Part shown: one piece after another, positions 1-11,440 of the stretch | Position numbering within the stretch: the stretch's first letter is position 1 | Layout of the letters: every line of letters begins with the position of its first letter | NCBI GenBank assembly: GCA_038503035.1 | Contig: JAVSML010024441.1 | Span: 124,001 to 188,000 of the forward strand | Length of the DNA stretch: 64,000 bases | Reading direction: 5' to 3' | Origin: Crocodylus rhombifer | Lineage: Eukaryota > Chordata > Crocodylia > Crocodylidae | Position numbers and translations under genes: made by a program | Notes under the pieces: generated by a model | Databases searched by the model: none | What the model was told of the DNA's origin: nothing | Seen by the model: the letters and a program-made list of their open reading frames with translations, nothing else

Positions 1-530
1 TTGCTGAAGAGAAAGAACTTAACACAACATGTTGGATTATAAGTGGAGAAAATGTTAAGATTTATTTTTTTTAATCACATTTTCCCAGCCTTGGGGTAAT
101 TCATTGTGTTTTCCTGCCATTACTGATGGGGCCTTTCTTGCCACAAGACAGTGTGAACAACATGCTTCATGAAGACATCGTGGGCAAATTTTACACAGCC
201 TTCATACCATACCCAGGACCCCATCAGGAAGCACACCCTACTTGTTGGCTCCTGTTCCACACACATGAACTCCCCAAAATGAGGAGATGATCCATTACAT
301 ACAGTAGTACTGAGTAGGTACCCAGTGCTGCTCCTCAACTCACTGTCTTGGGCACGTGGTAAATGTTTGGCATGGCTTTAAAGTTGTCCAATTTTCAGGA
401 ATTGTCTCATTCTGTCTAACATTGCATTTTCAAGAATTGGCACAGGTGGAGCTAGAGCAAGTGCTTTGTGGTGGCACTTCTAGATGTGATACAAAGGAAT
501 CCTAGGTATACTCCTGAACTGCAGAAAAGT

Positions 531-561
531 AGGACTAGAAGAGACCTCGAGTGGTCATCTA
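531..561 (-). repeat. CR1 3'-end scrap
   Basis: About 31 bases matching the minus-strand view of the CR1 3' region (aggactagaagagacctcg followed by a gtcatctag-type box), which is also present at 28,940-28,972 in the large CR1. About 26 of 32 positions agree by eye. Nothing recognisable as CR1 lies beside it, so it is a relic or a chance match. Confidence 0.4.
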
Positions 562-2690
562 GATGGGATCATCAGGGCTCTCTAATTGCCCTGCCAATTC
601 TTGCCTTGGGACATGGCACAGAAAATCAGGAATCCCTTTAAACTTCAGGGTGAGGCACAACTTCAGTCCAAAGGAGAAGTGGGAGAGATTCCTGGAAAGT
701 TAATGACCCCTGGCAGGGGTGGTTGGAGTGAAGTAGAGTAGGATGAGTCAAGGAAGGCTTTAAAAGACAGGCAAACCAAGTACACTTTTTTTTTTTGCAA
801 GCTGGCATGAATGTCCTGAAATCAGTTTCTCAAGAAAATATGTTCTGCATATTGCAGTGAGACAGAAGTTCACATTTAATGAGCTGTAACCCATAAGGGA
901 TAGAGCTGGTCAAAATTATTTCATTGATACACAGGCTGATGAAAAATAGCTTTTTTTGATCCAAGAAATAAATTTATTTTACAGAATTTTGACAAGAAAA
1001 GGAAAACCGACTTGTTTGGAGGGAGAAGGGGAAGGAATGGGAGTGCTGAACACATTTTTAAAATTTTATTTCTCTTCTTTTTTCCCATTTTTCAGTCCTT
1101 CTTTTTTGAGTTAGGAATTTTGAAACAGTGAAGTCCCATGTTATTCGTTTTAGGTCACTGAACAAATGAAATATTCCAAAAATTCAGTCTAGCTTGTTTT
1201 CTTTTCATGCCTTTGTAAATATTTTCCAGAAAACAGTTGCCATATTTAACCAGCCATGCAGTGTCTTAAAAGCTTTAGGAACAGAATTGGAACAACTGAG
1301 CTGAGCCATACAACACTCCAATGAAGTGGTGTTATGCCCAAGATTTTCCAAAACACCTGGAAGAGAAAGATGCCCAAACCACACATAATTTCAGTGGGAT
1401 TAAGGAATTCCCTTAAGATCCTTTGAAAATCGCAATAGCATGTGATTTTCCCCAAATCACTGAGCGAGACGCTGAACGAGCAGGCTAAGAACCCAGGTGC
1501 TGTGCAGTAACCAGTAGAGATGCTGCCTCTCCAGCGCATTCACTTCAAAGGGAGCCATTGCACATCTTCCACCCACTTGATTTGTGTTGCAATAGATTGG
1601 GGTATATCTTTGTTCTGCAGCAGGTCAAGGAAGGATTTAGGGAGAGCGATGCCTGCCGCCAGGAGGAATGCAGTGAGCAACTCCCACCTCCTCCCCAGGG
1701 AAGGGGCTCAGAAATGTCAGACTCAGTTTTCTGAACATACCACAGCTGAGTGTTTTCTGGCCAGTGTGCATAGCCAAGCCACAGGAGACATCCTGAGGAG
1801 TACGCAGCTGAGTAGCTTGGGGCATGGAATGGCCAAGCCAAGGGTTGCCCCCAAGGCCTGATTCTCTGTGCTAAGCTCTTCAGGCAGCAGTGTGGGGTGC
1901 AGAGACAAAGATGTCAACAAAAGCCATCCCAACCCAACAGCAGCAGTTAATTCTTTCTGTTTCCTGAGCCCCAGGGGAGCTTCAGCAAGGGAAATGGTTC
2001 AGAGAAGAGACAGCAGACGCAAACCTAAACCTCTCTCCAAACAGAGACATTTTTTCACATGCACTGCTGCATCTTTCCCTGCCAGCTTCCAGCAACTTCT
2101 TGTTACCATTTGTGCTGCTCTTCAAATAAGCCCTATTAACAATCCCAGACATGTAACAAGAAGCTGGCTTTTATTAGATTCCCACCCCAAGGATGGCAAA
2201 CCAAAAGGAGGGATCAGCTTGGAAACTCCAGCTTTTTCTCATAAAGAAAAATTTAGTGGGAAAAATTCCCCTTTGAAACTTTCTCCTCAGAAAAATTCTA
2301 CTTTTCCCCTGGGAAATTAAAAAAAAATGTGAGTAAGGGGATTTTCTTCCCTTTCCCACACTTTTATTTTTTTCCCAGCATATTCCAGTGTTAGCCCGAC
2401 ACTTAAAAGCGTAAGTGCCATGGTCATTGGAAAAACAGTAACCAAATGTAAGAATATTTTTTTCCCGCCCCTTGATTGCTTTCTCTTGCTTAGTCTCTGA
2501 GTCGGAAAGCAGTCAGGAAGCGGGGAAAAGTCCACAGTTCCAAAACAAGACCTTTTGTCTTTCCTTCTGAAATATTTTGGTACAGAGATGGTTTCTTCCC
2601 TGGAAATTTCCATTTTGAAAATGAAAATGCGCCCCGCGGTGAGGCCAAATAGCCTAGACTGAGCTCTGTTGCTGTGGTGAGATTGCTCAT
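562..2690. other. No gene seen; unique or degraded sequence
   Basis: Open frames here are short, overlap on both strands and show no known motif. About 2,210-2,640 is rich in A/T runs (aaaaattt, ttttccc) like the AT-rich dispersed repeats elsewhere in the window and may be an old copy. A short poly-T run lies at 785-797. Confidence 0.5.
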
Positions 2691-2699
2691 TAAAGTCTA

Positions 2700-2815
2700 T
2701 TTCAGGTGTCTATGATAGAGAATATGTTACTCTGATTGTACAGCACCCAGCACGGTGGGGCCAGGAGGTGCTATTGTAATAGAAATGATAATATACATGC
2801 AAAGATAAGGTCTTT
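2700..2815 (+). repeat. Old SINE/LINE 3' tail, MIR-like
   Basis: The text 'ctgattgtacagcacccagc' followed by 'acggtggggcc' and a run of 'aatgataata' resembles the common amniote repeat tail 'tgtacagcgcctagcacaatgggg'. The same tail motif recurs near 44,900 and 60,815 in this window. Confidence 0.4.
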
Positions 2816-2944
2816 ACTGTGAACTACTTCAACCTCCATAAGTAAACCATTATCTTTACTCATGTGGGTAATCTCAAAAGGGGAACAAACTCATGAGCAA
2901 CTCATTCATGCCAGCGTTTACAAAGCTCTCATTTTAGGCATGAT

Positions 2945-4061
2945 GGCTAGGGACAGACATTCAAAAAGCCTGAACTGATTCAATCTTTGCAGGTTAGTCT
3001 AACCTGACTAGGCTGAACTGGTTTGAAACTGGACAGACATTCTCTCTGGACTGAGGAAATTCAGGCACATGCCTGCAGTGGATGAGGCTGGAAGCCGGGT
3101 GGCGCTAGAGCAGCCCTCCCTTCCCTTCTGCAGGGAGCTGAGCTGAGCGGGGTGTGGCCAGGTGACATGACATTCTCATTAGGGATGTCTGTCTGCAGTC
3201 CCAGGCTTTTCTGCGCTGGCTGCTCAAGGGGTGGGGAGTGTTGTCACCCCCCCAGTCCTCTGCCAGCACTCTGAGGCAAGGAGGGGTGTGCAGTGCAGGC
3301 ATCTGTTGATGATACAGAACTTTTCAATCTCCCTCCCTGCTTTGTCATACTGTCTGCAGCAAACTGACAGGCGAGCAAGCCGGGGGGTTGGGATGGAAAG
3401 GTGCTGATAGTCTTTACCACCTGATTAGCAAAACAATAGCCTGTCTCCACATTACTTCAAACTTCTTAAACAGCTTACAGGCTGACCTGTTGATCAGCTA
3501 TAAAAGTCCTAAGCGGTCACTGTTCTGTCGGTCTGTCCCAGTGAAATTGGATAGAGACACATACACAGACATCCCTCAGCAGTTGCTAGCATACCACATG
3601 CTGGCTACAGTCCCTGCTGTGGCAGAGAGGAGGTAGAGATCTCTGCTTAAGCAGTGAGTACTGAGAGGGAGGGAGAGGGGACCATGGGGAAGCCAGGAGA
3701 CCCTGCTGTGCCTGCAAGTCTGTAAGTCTGTGCTGAGCCCCAGCCAGGGAGCAGAGGGGAGGGGCGAGCTCTGCTGTGGAGCAAAGTGCCCCACCCAGCC
3801 CAGAGAGCATGGTGGGATGCTGGGGACTCTGATTTAACTTAAACCAGCAAGGGATCTGGGGCAGACATTGCATAAACTGGTTTGAGTCAAATCAGTTAAG
3901 TCTGATACTGTATTCTGATGTAAGTCTGATACTAGGTATATCTCAAACCGGTTTCAGCCATTTTTAAATTGGTTTATGTGCACTGAACATCTGTTCTGTT
4001 ACTGGTTTAAACCAGTTTCTGATCACTTAAACCAGTTTATGAGTAATGTCTGTCCCTAGCC
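2945..4061 (+). mobile_element. Non-autonomous DNA transposon with a perfect 17-bp TIR (copy 1)
   Basis: The ends are exact inverted repeats: GGCTAGGGACAGACATT at 2,945-2,961 and its reverse complement at 4,045-4,061. Just inside the right end are repeated 'aaaccagttt' boxes ('ggtttaaaccagtttctgat'), shared with the copies at 22.3, 44 and 59.8 kb. The interior (about 1.1 kb) has no transposase reading frame. The flanks share only GAT (2,942-2,944 and 4,062-4,064), which could be chance. This copy is longer than the others, so its middle probably carries extra sequence. The superfamily is not certain. Confidence 0.65.
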
Positions 4062-4064
4062 GAT

Positions 4065-4498
4065 ATGAGAAGAGGGTGAGGGACTGCAAAGGTCACAGCA
4101 GTTAGATCATGCTATTATTCAGTCTGGCATATGACTATCATGGGGCTCCTTTATATATACATTTTTTTTTAAATATTTTAATTGACTGATGATTTTTCCT
4201 TTTAATTTTAGCTGCCAAGTTTTTGTGGCCAACTTTCTCTCTTTAGGTTATTTTTAATCCTTGCTCACTTGCTCCCTTTACTCCAGGCTTTCCAAATGCT
4301 TATGATTTTAATGTTAGTCCACATGACCTGGAAACATGCTTCACAACTTTACTTATGTGAGTTGTCTCACTGATGTCAAGGTAAAATGTGTTCCTTGGTG
4401 TTTTTAAGATTGGGACCTTGGTTTCTTAACCCTTGCCCAAGAAGTTCAGTTTACCATCCTTTTTGTAATAAATAGTTGTCTGTTGTGGGTTTTTTTAG
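4065..4498. other. AT-rich unique sequence before the candidate exon
   Basis: No gene is visible. It is T-rich from about 4,150 and ends in a pyrimidine run and AG (4,491-4,498) that could act as a splice acceptor for the open frame that follows. Confidence 0.3.
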
Positions 4499-4784
4499 CA
4501 CAGCTATGTATTTTCTTCTCTTAGTAGAGGCACTACAGATGTGTGATACTTGGCAAAGCACTTCTTTTTACTCTTTGTTTTTGCTTATGACTTTGACTGT
4601 AGCTTGGTTCTTGATTGTGTATCATGTTTTTCCCTCCTATATGACTCTGAATAATCAAGAAAGCCAAGAAAATAAATCAAAGCGCCAGCTAGTAATGCAG
4701 AAGGAACGAAGGGAAAAGCAGCCATATGGATTTCATCACCAGCAAGGAATAACACATATCACAGCAATAACCAAGTGTAAATGA
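4499..4784 (+). CDS. Candidate terminal exon, unrecognised membrane-like protein
   Basis: A frame opens after a TAG at 4,473 and runs to TGA at 4,782-4,784. A TTTTTTAG acceptor-like site ends at 4,498. The encoded stretch contains a hydrophobic block of about 25 residues (SFYSLFLLMTLTVAWFLIVY), followed by a polar, charged tail (NKSKRQ...KERREKQ). The layout resembles a last exon coding for a C-terminal membrane segment and cytoplasmic tail. I do not recognise the protein. No upstream exon or nearby AATAAA was found; the first is about 6,363. A chance open frame is more likely than a gene. Confidence 0.15.
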
Positions 4785-5511
4785 GTGTGTGCACTCGCTG
4801 TGGCCACTTCCAAAATGATTGTTTTTGTCCACAAGTTAGAGTCATTCTGTGGTTTCTGCTCAGTTCCACTGGGACAACTGCATTCCAGAACCACCTAACC
4901 CATTCCCAGCGCTTTCCTTTGCAACATGGCTTTTGTTGGTTCATGCTTTAAGTTTCTGTGCAATTAACTGTACGCTGGATATGGTTCAGCAGTTCCAGGG
5001 AAATCTCTGAAGGACACTTCCAAGAAGTGTTTGCCATCATGTGCAATGACAATTTCCCATTTTCATGCACTGTAAAAGCCCCACAGCCTTGGAACTCTCT
5101 ACCACATCCTTAAACAAGAATTAATCAAAGACTTCAGTTCTTTGACAGCCAAGACAAATGCTGGAAGGAACTTTGTTTGATGGAGCAAACCAACCTGAGC
5201 TTTGTTTTTTGATTTGAACTCAAAAGCTCCTTAGAGCTTGGGCTGAGTTAATGTGTTGACAAACATGAGAAGTGCTGAAGGATGGACTACAGAGGCACTA
5301 AAAAATTAGACCATTTTTTTCTCTGTGAATTTGTCAAACTTTACGTCTTTTTCCAAGAACTGGATTCTTTTGCGATGTGTCCTTTTGCCTTATTAACCCA
5401 ACTGTAATGCCTTTATTAGCCATATGATCTATACACATATTAATATTCACAGTACATACTAAAAGTTTCTCTGAATGCAGGTGGATACCAATAGTGTCAA
5501 AATACATGAAT
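4785..5511. other. No feature recognised
   Basis: Mixed-composition sequence with no convincing coding potential or repeat signature. If the candidate exon were real this would be its 3' UTR, but no polyadenylation signal is present here. Confidence 0.4.
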
Positions 5512-5763
5512 GGGTTCATCTACACATGCATTAATGCGATTTTCCTAATGTGTATTAAATTTAGTACTGCCAGTGTGAGGTACTAAATTAATGTAGATTA
5601 GACTGCCCTCATGTGCAGTGGCACAAACACGTGCTTTTTAAGTGACGTTTAATGCGCAGTAGCCTTTTTTACTGCAGTTTAGTGTAACAGCATGTTTTTT
5701 TACGCGCTTCCTTAATGTGCAGGAAAATAAGCTACTGCACATTATAACACGTGTAGATGTGCC
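5512..5763. mobile_element. MITE-like element with 'catctacac' ends (copy 1)
   Basis: The left end reads 'gggttcatctacacatgcat' and the right end is an imperfect inverted copy, 'cacgtgtagatgtgcc'. The interior is full of 'taatgcgca', 'cagtagc' and 'ttaatgtgca' words and lacks coding sequence. The same ends and words occur at 33,182-33,430 and 61,906-62,227. No clear target duplication is seen, so the exact borders are uncertain. Confidence 0.55.
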
Positions 5764-5799
5764 TACTGTCTTCCAATCCCAGCTGCTTAGGATGCTTTT

Positions 5800-6260
5800 G
5801 GGGAAGCCCTTTTTTATTGGAAAATACTGGTTCATTGAAATTTTGTGTGTGTGCACGCGTGCAAAACAGCTGTTTTGATGAACTGTTCTGCTCAAAAGGA
5901 GTTTGGGGGAAACACTTAAAGTTGCAGAAACATTTTTGGTTTGACATTTTCTAAGTGAAATATTCCAGATTTTTGGTTTAAAGCAGGTTTTATTTTTCCA
6001 TTTAAAAATGAAATTGACTCAAGGGCAAAAAGAAAAAAATCACAAATTAACCAAATGGTCAAACTCAAACCAAATATGTCAAAATAATCAAAATAGAACA
6101 ACTGTATTGCTCTGATCTGGGTTTTCAGCTCACAAAAAAAGTTTGCAATTTTGTCTTGATTCAGGACCAGAAAAGTTTGTTGTTTTTTGGGGGCTTTTTG
6201 AAATCTTGAAAATAACCATTGGATGAGAAAAATCAGTCCCTTCCCATTCTCAACTTCCAT
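5800..6260. repeat. AT-rich dispersed repeat, probable old copy
   Basis: Dense runs such as 'aaacatttttggtttgacat', 'gggctttttgaaatcttg' and 'cacaaaaaaagtttgcaatt' resemble similar tracts near 39.9, 47.1, 48.7, 53.2 and 58.0 kb. No terminal repeats were identified. The minus-strand open frame of 136 codons at 5,916-6,326 comes from this low-complexity composition. Confidence 0.3.
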
Positions 6261-7600
6261 TTTCCCTATGGGTATAGAACTAACTGTAATCTCCAGGACT
6301 GGCAATATGGCACTTTTCATCAGCAATAAAAATCACACATTTGTTTTGTTTTGAAAACCCTAAATAAAGTCTTCTTGGCATGATCCTAGACCTGGTCTCT
6401 AATTGCATTCTGTTGTAAAACAACTTTTCCTAATCAGAGATTATGCCCGGCATGCCATTAGGGGATGAAATTAATTGCATGTGGACGCCAAATCGTAATC
6501 TAGTCTGGGTTCTGGAAAGAATCAAGGGGCTGAGATTGCATGACCACCAGCTGATGAGGAATGGTGTTTGGGCAGAGCGTGGAGGAAGGAGATAAAAAAT
6601 TAGGAAGGGACAGATCAGGAAATACATGACAGAAAGCACAGATCACAGGGATACCCGAGCATTATTGCCATGGTTTCTTTGAACTTGAAAAATCTCCTTT
6701 TGTCAACTGTCATTGTTCAACTGTTGATTGTGAGCTGTTGAGAACAGCTCTAGGATGTCCAGTGTGATTGTGGCCAGAGGCCAGGAAGTGCATTGAGATA
6801 CTTCTACAGCAATAGCTGTTCTTCCTCTCTGGCCGTTATTATACCAGTGGCTGAGCAGATGGACCAGCACACATAGGATGAGATAGAGAAGTCATGGAAG
6901 TCCATTTCTGGAATCAGTCTGGTTTTGTTTTAGAAAGAGAATTAGGCCCTGAGTTAGCAAAATGCTTTTGTGTGTTTAAGTCCTACTGAACTGAGGCGTA
7001 GGTCCTTTGGTGTTATGCTGAGTCAAGACTTTATGTTAAAGTCCTTGCGGTTATTAAAATATGTCTTTTAAAAATGCTGGAGCCCTGCCACAGGTCTTTT
7101 GCATAAAGAATGATGAGGCAGAAATAGTAGATAACGCAAGAAGTCTGGAGGGAAGTCAGGAAAGTTTGATCTACCCTTAGCCTATTACAGTGATATTCAG
7201 TCCTGACTGGTGCAGGAGCCAGGGATCAGTCAGCATTAACCAAAGCCCCACAACCATGTATGCGCATTCAGGTGAATAGTAGCAGATGCATGCCAGCTGA
7301 AAAGACACTATGCACTATGTAGTTATATATGCTGGGTTAGGGTCATAGCATGTTTTGCATTATTCACAGGCAATCATTTCTGTGATAAGGGCCTGCATAG
7401 AGCCACAGGTAATAAGGTGAAGAGGCACTTAAAGAGCTGCTATCTCAGTGCTGCTGCTGGCCTATTTTGTCAGTATGCAGGAGCCCCAACAGCTGTCAGG
7501 ACTGTCTCAGTAGGCAGTCACTGGCATATCTTCTAGGCACAGGTCTGAGCTGTCATGTTTAGATGTCCACAGTCTGAATTTATGCCCAGCAGTTCCGAGG
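6261..7600. other. No gene seen
   Basis: Unique-looking sequence with no coding or RNA-gene signal. An AATAAAG hexamer at about 6,363 is isolated. Confidence 0.4.
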
Positions 7601-7605
7601 TGGAA

Positions 7606-7692
7606 ATTTTCAAAGGCATCTGAGAGAATTAGGTCCCCAACTCCTATTAGCAGTTAATGGGACTGTGATGTACCTAAGTGCCGTAAGCTCCT
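7606..7692 (+). repeat. Left part of an old dispersed repeat, split by the LTR-like insertion
   Basis: The sequence 'gaaattttcaaaggcatctg', then 'ttaggtccccaactcc', then 'acctaagtgccgtaagctcc' follows the layout of an old amniote repeat built from 'cctaagt/acttagg' words. Its continuation ('ctgaaaatccccc') is found after 9,724, with the G-rich block between. Confidence 0.45.
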
Positions 7693-7810
7693 TGTAGCAG
7701 AGCAACTTTGGGTGCTTGGCACTTTAAGGGTTTAAATAGGGCAGACCCAATCAGGTGGTCACATGGCAGTCAAGAAGCCTCCCGATTGGTGGACAGCTGG
7801 GCAGCCTCGG

Positions 7811-7817
7811 TATAAGA
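7811..7817 (+). promoter_or_regulatory. TATA-like box of the LTR-like element
   Basis: TATAAGA lies about 120 bases inside the left border of the LTR-like block, just downstream of a CCAAT-type sequence (ccgattggtgg, about 7,771-7,782). The arrangement fits a pol II promoter in an LTR U3 region. Activity is unknown. Confidence 0.35.
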
Positions 7818-9006
7818 GCAGGCCCAGCGAGCAGAGCTGGCAGTTGCAACTGGGGAGCTGAAGGATGAACATTATGTGGCTGGTGTACTGTGGCTCCCAG
7901 AAGATCTGGAGATCAGGGTAGGAACTATGGAGAAGGAAGAGGTTCTAGGACCCAGTGGGGGGTCCCATGCCCCAAGGAAGGGGCTGAAAGCCTGTGGCCA
8001 TCCTAGAGTAAGGGACCCTATAGACAGTGGCCCAAGTGAGAGGCCAGGATGACCTGTTGAGAGATCCTGGCCAGACAAGAGCCCAGTGAAGACACAGGCC
8101 AACCTGAGCAGAAGGGGACTTAGAGTGTGTGGGCCTACAGAGAGGCTAGGTAAGCCCCCGATCAGAACTGTTGCTAGCACGGGCTACTGAGGAAAGGCCT
8201 GGGGAGACCCCAGGAATGGAATTAACCCTAGAAGGGTCTCTGGAGGGGCTCAGATGAGCCCAGTGAAATAAGGGGCTGCTTAGCATAGGAACTGTGGGGG
8301 TTCAGGCAAGCCCAGGTGAGAGAACTGATTTATGAAGGGGTTCAGGGGTGGACTCCCGCTAAGTGAGTAGATCAGCTGCTTCCAGACTGATCCCTAGAGC
8401 CTTGACTGGCCAATGCAAGGGGCCAGGGTCAACAGGCTGAAGGGCAATTAAGCCCACCACAAAGGGCAAGCCAGGGCAGCAAAGAGCCCTGGTACCCTGG
8501 ATGGCCAGAAGTGGGGCCAGGGCCTAATAGAGGCTGAAGGTCCATCAACAAGGACCACTGCTGTGGGGGATAGGAGGTCAGCCAGGAAGCAGTCTGGAGT
8601 GATGGAGGCTGAAGCTCAACCACCTGATGGGAAGTATCCTGTAAGGAGACTGAAAGAGTTGGGGCCAGCAACTAAGGATATGTTATAAGGTAAAGGCAGG
8701 AATAGGATGCCCAGGAGTGAGCTGCCCAGGAAGAACATTAATGAGCCCAGGGGGGGAGGTATGATACCAGGGCAGGTAGTTCTGTCCTGCAGTGGTCCTA
8801 AGGCATGACCTAAAACTACACCCTGCTGGGATTGGATGGTGTAGTGGGACTGCCTGTCGCAGGGCAATCTCCAGGAAGTGCCACACCTATGTCTCCCTAA
8901 TGAAAGGTGAGTATGGGGCGCCAGAAAGCCTTGGCCCCCACTGCCTTGCAGGTGACCCGATAGAGGAGAAAAGCAAAGGGAGCACATCCAGAGAGAAAAG
9001 CACCAG

Positions 9007-9101
9007 GCTTGGGCGACAACACAGGGACTAGGAGGGCTTGAGGCCCAAAGCCTGAGAGTGAAGCTTGGGCAACAATACAGGGGCCAGGAGGGCTTGAGGC
9101 C
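9007..9101 (+). repeat. 56-bp tandem duplication inside the LTR-like block
   Basis: The word 'gcttgggcgacaacacaggg' at 9,007 recurs with few changes at 9,063 ('gcttgggcaacaatacaggg'). Both copies run on into 'aggagggcttgaggcc'. The period is 56 bases and about two units are present. Confidence 0.7.
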
Positions 9102-9724
9102 TAGTTGGAGTCCTGAATTAGAATAAGGTCTAGTGAGAGGCTTAGTTAAGGGTCCAGGTATGTCAACAGACACCTGAGGCCTGAGTGGGCTGTAAGCCGA
9201 GTTGAGACACCGGGGGCTGGAGTCAGCCCAGAGTGTGAGGCAGTAGACCTGATGCCCCGTCATAGCGTATGACCTGAATTGGGCAGCCTGAAGGTCTGCG
9301 AGGGACCAGGACCAAGCGTGCAAGAGTTGAAGCCTGAAGGGCCGTAGAGGGTAGGGAGTCTGAGTGGTCCTGAAGGACTATACAGAGTAGGGCAGAGTGT
9401 GTGTGGCCCATGATGGGGCAAGATTGAATGTAACCTGGTAAAAAGGGTAGCATGAGTGTGAAACCCAGTTATAGGGCATGTGAAAGAGGCCCAGCATAGG
9501 GGCAGAGTTTGGCTCTGGAGAGGGCTAAGTAAGTGTCTACTGCAAGGCATGGGACATGGTAAAGAGGATGTCGGAGTCATGTATTAAGCCCTTGGCATCA
9601 GGGCATTAACTGGGCAGCCTCCCACCTAGAAACAACAATTAAGGTCCAACAAAAGCATGGCAGGAGAACCAGGTGGGCGGGCCAATATTGTGATCGGCCT
9701 CGGGACAGCCCCCATCACACTCAT

Positions 9725-9742
9725 CTGAAAATCCCCCAGTGT
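9725..9742 (+). repeat. Right part of the repeat split by the LTR-like insertion
   Basis: 'ctgaaaatcccccagtg' matches what should follow 'aagctcctt' in the old 'cctaagt' repeat whose left part ends at 7,692. The length is too short for more than moderate confidence. Confidence 0.35.
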
Positions 9743-10610
9743 TTTCTCCCAGTTGACAACAGTTCATGCTGCCCTATCTGCCATCACATCAACGCAGGCT
9801 GCTGGTCAGTTGGGTGTTCCCACTGAAATTAAGCATGCTGAGCCCAAATGTTTTGTATTTTACCAGCACAAACCTTTTCCCCTGACTCAGTGAGGGCTCG
9901 TGGTGCCACTAACAGTAACTGCACTGTGAAAGGGCTTTCTCTGGTAAAGGAGGAGTTAAAGACAGTCTCTGGCCTGGGCTAGGTCTACTCTGAAACCAAT
10001 GCCAGGCTTGGAGGAGGATAAAAGGAGGCTGCCTGGGTCAGGTAGAAGATTGAAATTTCCTCTACTACAGGCAAGTGGCTTTTTTGGCCAGTGCAAACAA
10101 CCAAAGAATACTGGCAATGGCTTTCAAATGCTGGAGTGCTCATTTAGCTCCTTTGCGCTGGCAGCACTTATCCCCTTGCTTATGCCCTTGTGTATTCAGG
10201 ACACTGCATTGCCTGGTTGGTTCTTTTATCTTGTGTATTCCTCATCAAGTCTGCAGAGGCTGAGTATGTCCAAGCTTTCCTGCTCAGTTCAAGCTGGCAT
10301 GGCCCATGATTTTGCTACCTTGCTTTGTGGCTCAATTTCCCCTGTATATTAAGTGGCGGCAGTAATACTTAACTTGCAAGGTTAAAATAATTAACTCATT
10401 GAGCAATTGGCAGCACTAAAAGTTGTTCCTTATGATGTAGTTAGTAATAACCTAGGACTGTGGTCAGAAGAGTGATTATCTCCGATCAAGGATGGTCTTA
10501 CTTTTACAGCTACAGAGGCAGCATGGGAAGCTAAGCCATGTCAGCTGCGCACAGGTCCAGAAGCTGGAGGCAGACTGACTCCATAGCTGAGGAATCAAGG
10601 CTTGGGGCTG
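9743..10610. other. No gene seen
   Basis: Unique or degraded sequence. The open frame of 117 codons at 9,999-10,352 overlaps another frame on the same strand and shows no motif. Confidence 0.4.
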
Positions 10611-10611
10611 G

Positions 10612-10722
10612 GGGAAAAACTCTTGATTCTTTCACTGACCTGCTGAGTGACCTGAAACAAACCCTTCCATATTTCAGTACCTCTGTTTCTTCCTTGGTGA
10701 AATGGTGATAACGCGACCCCCC
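10612..10722 (+). repeat. MIR-like SINE fragment
   Basis: 'cactgacctgctgagtgacc' and 'tacctctgtttcttccttgg' followed by 'tgaaatggtgataa' match the MIR consensus core and 3' side ('ctgtgtgaccttggg...cagtttcctcatctgtaaaatgggg'). Confidence 0.55.
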
Positions 10723-11440
10723 TTCCTCTTGGTGAGACGAGTCCTTGAAAAGCTACATGCTCTCGTTTCTGAGGCTTGTGATAATGATACACTAAGCAGC
10801 ATAGACTCTGGATTGCTTTGCCCAAGCTGCACTGGCTTTGCAGTGCTGACAGGAGTAAAAACATGCGTTTGTGTTGTCCTATAAAGTGAATGGGTATGAC
10901 TCACCAGAAACATGTGGGGCAGATGTCTGTCTGTGGTAATGAGGTGTCACTTTTATACAGTTTCTTTTTCTGAACCCAACCACATTTTAAAGCTACTTTG
11001 AATGCCCTGCTTGGGGGTGTTACTGACCTCAGTTAAAAATGGCATAGAAGAAAGATGTAGGGTGATGTTTCCAAAAGTGCCTGAGTGATTGAGAAGCCTC
11101 AAGGTGCATCTGTACCGCTTCCCTGCCAGGACCGGGCCTGCCACTGAGGGAAATGAGCTGCGTCTGCCCACTCCTACCCGGTGCCTGACCAAGCCTGGCT
11201 GCTCTGACCTGTCCATGCTGCCTTCCTCAGCTGGATCGCACGCTGAATGAGTGGGCAGGGTGTATTAACCTCAGTGCTGAGCCCTGTTGGGAAGAAGCCA
11301 TTAAAACATGGTCCCTGATCATGAGGGACGCTGAGAGTGCCAGATGCCTAATCACTTTGCTGCTCTTAAAATCTCATTTCTGCCAAATCTGACATAGCCT
11401 ATTCATTCAGGTCCCCATTCAGCAGAGCACATAACCACTT
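10723..11440. other. No gene seen
   Basis: Short unrelated frames only. A hAT element begins directly to the right. Confidence 0.4.

Larger units (their letters stand above)
7693..9719 (+). mobile_element. Probable solo long terminal repeat, about 2.0 kb
   Basis: The block begins TGTAGCAGAG and ends CCCATCACA. It is flanked by CTCCT (7,688-7,692) and CTCAT (9,720-9,724), a likely 5-bp target duplication with one mismatch. The first 130 bases hold CCAAT-type boxes ('cccaatcagg', 'ccgattggtgg') and a TATA-like box (7,811), as in an LTR promoter. The rest is G/purine-rich on the plus strand, with no gag, pol or env frame. The two ends do not resemble each other, so this reads as one long LTR rather than two LTRs around a short body. 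The class (Gypsy-type or endogenous retrovirus) cannot be told. Confidence 0.45.

Noticed and set aside
8616..9323. 235-codon minus-strand open frame
   Set aside because: It lies in a purine-biased LTR-like block, with leucine-, serine- and proline-rich product, no domain, and overlapping frames on both strands.
7666..9719. TGTGATG at 7,666 as the LTR left end, paired with CATCACA
   Set aside because: The bases after 7,666 still follow the older 'cctaagt' repeat, so the border at 7,693 fits better; the TGTGATG match is taken as chance.
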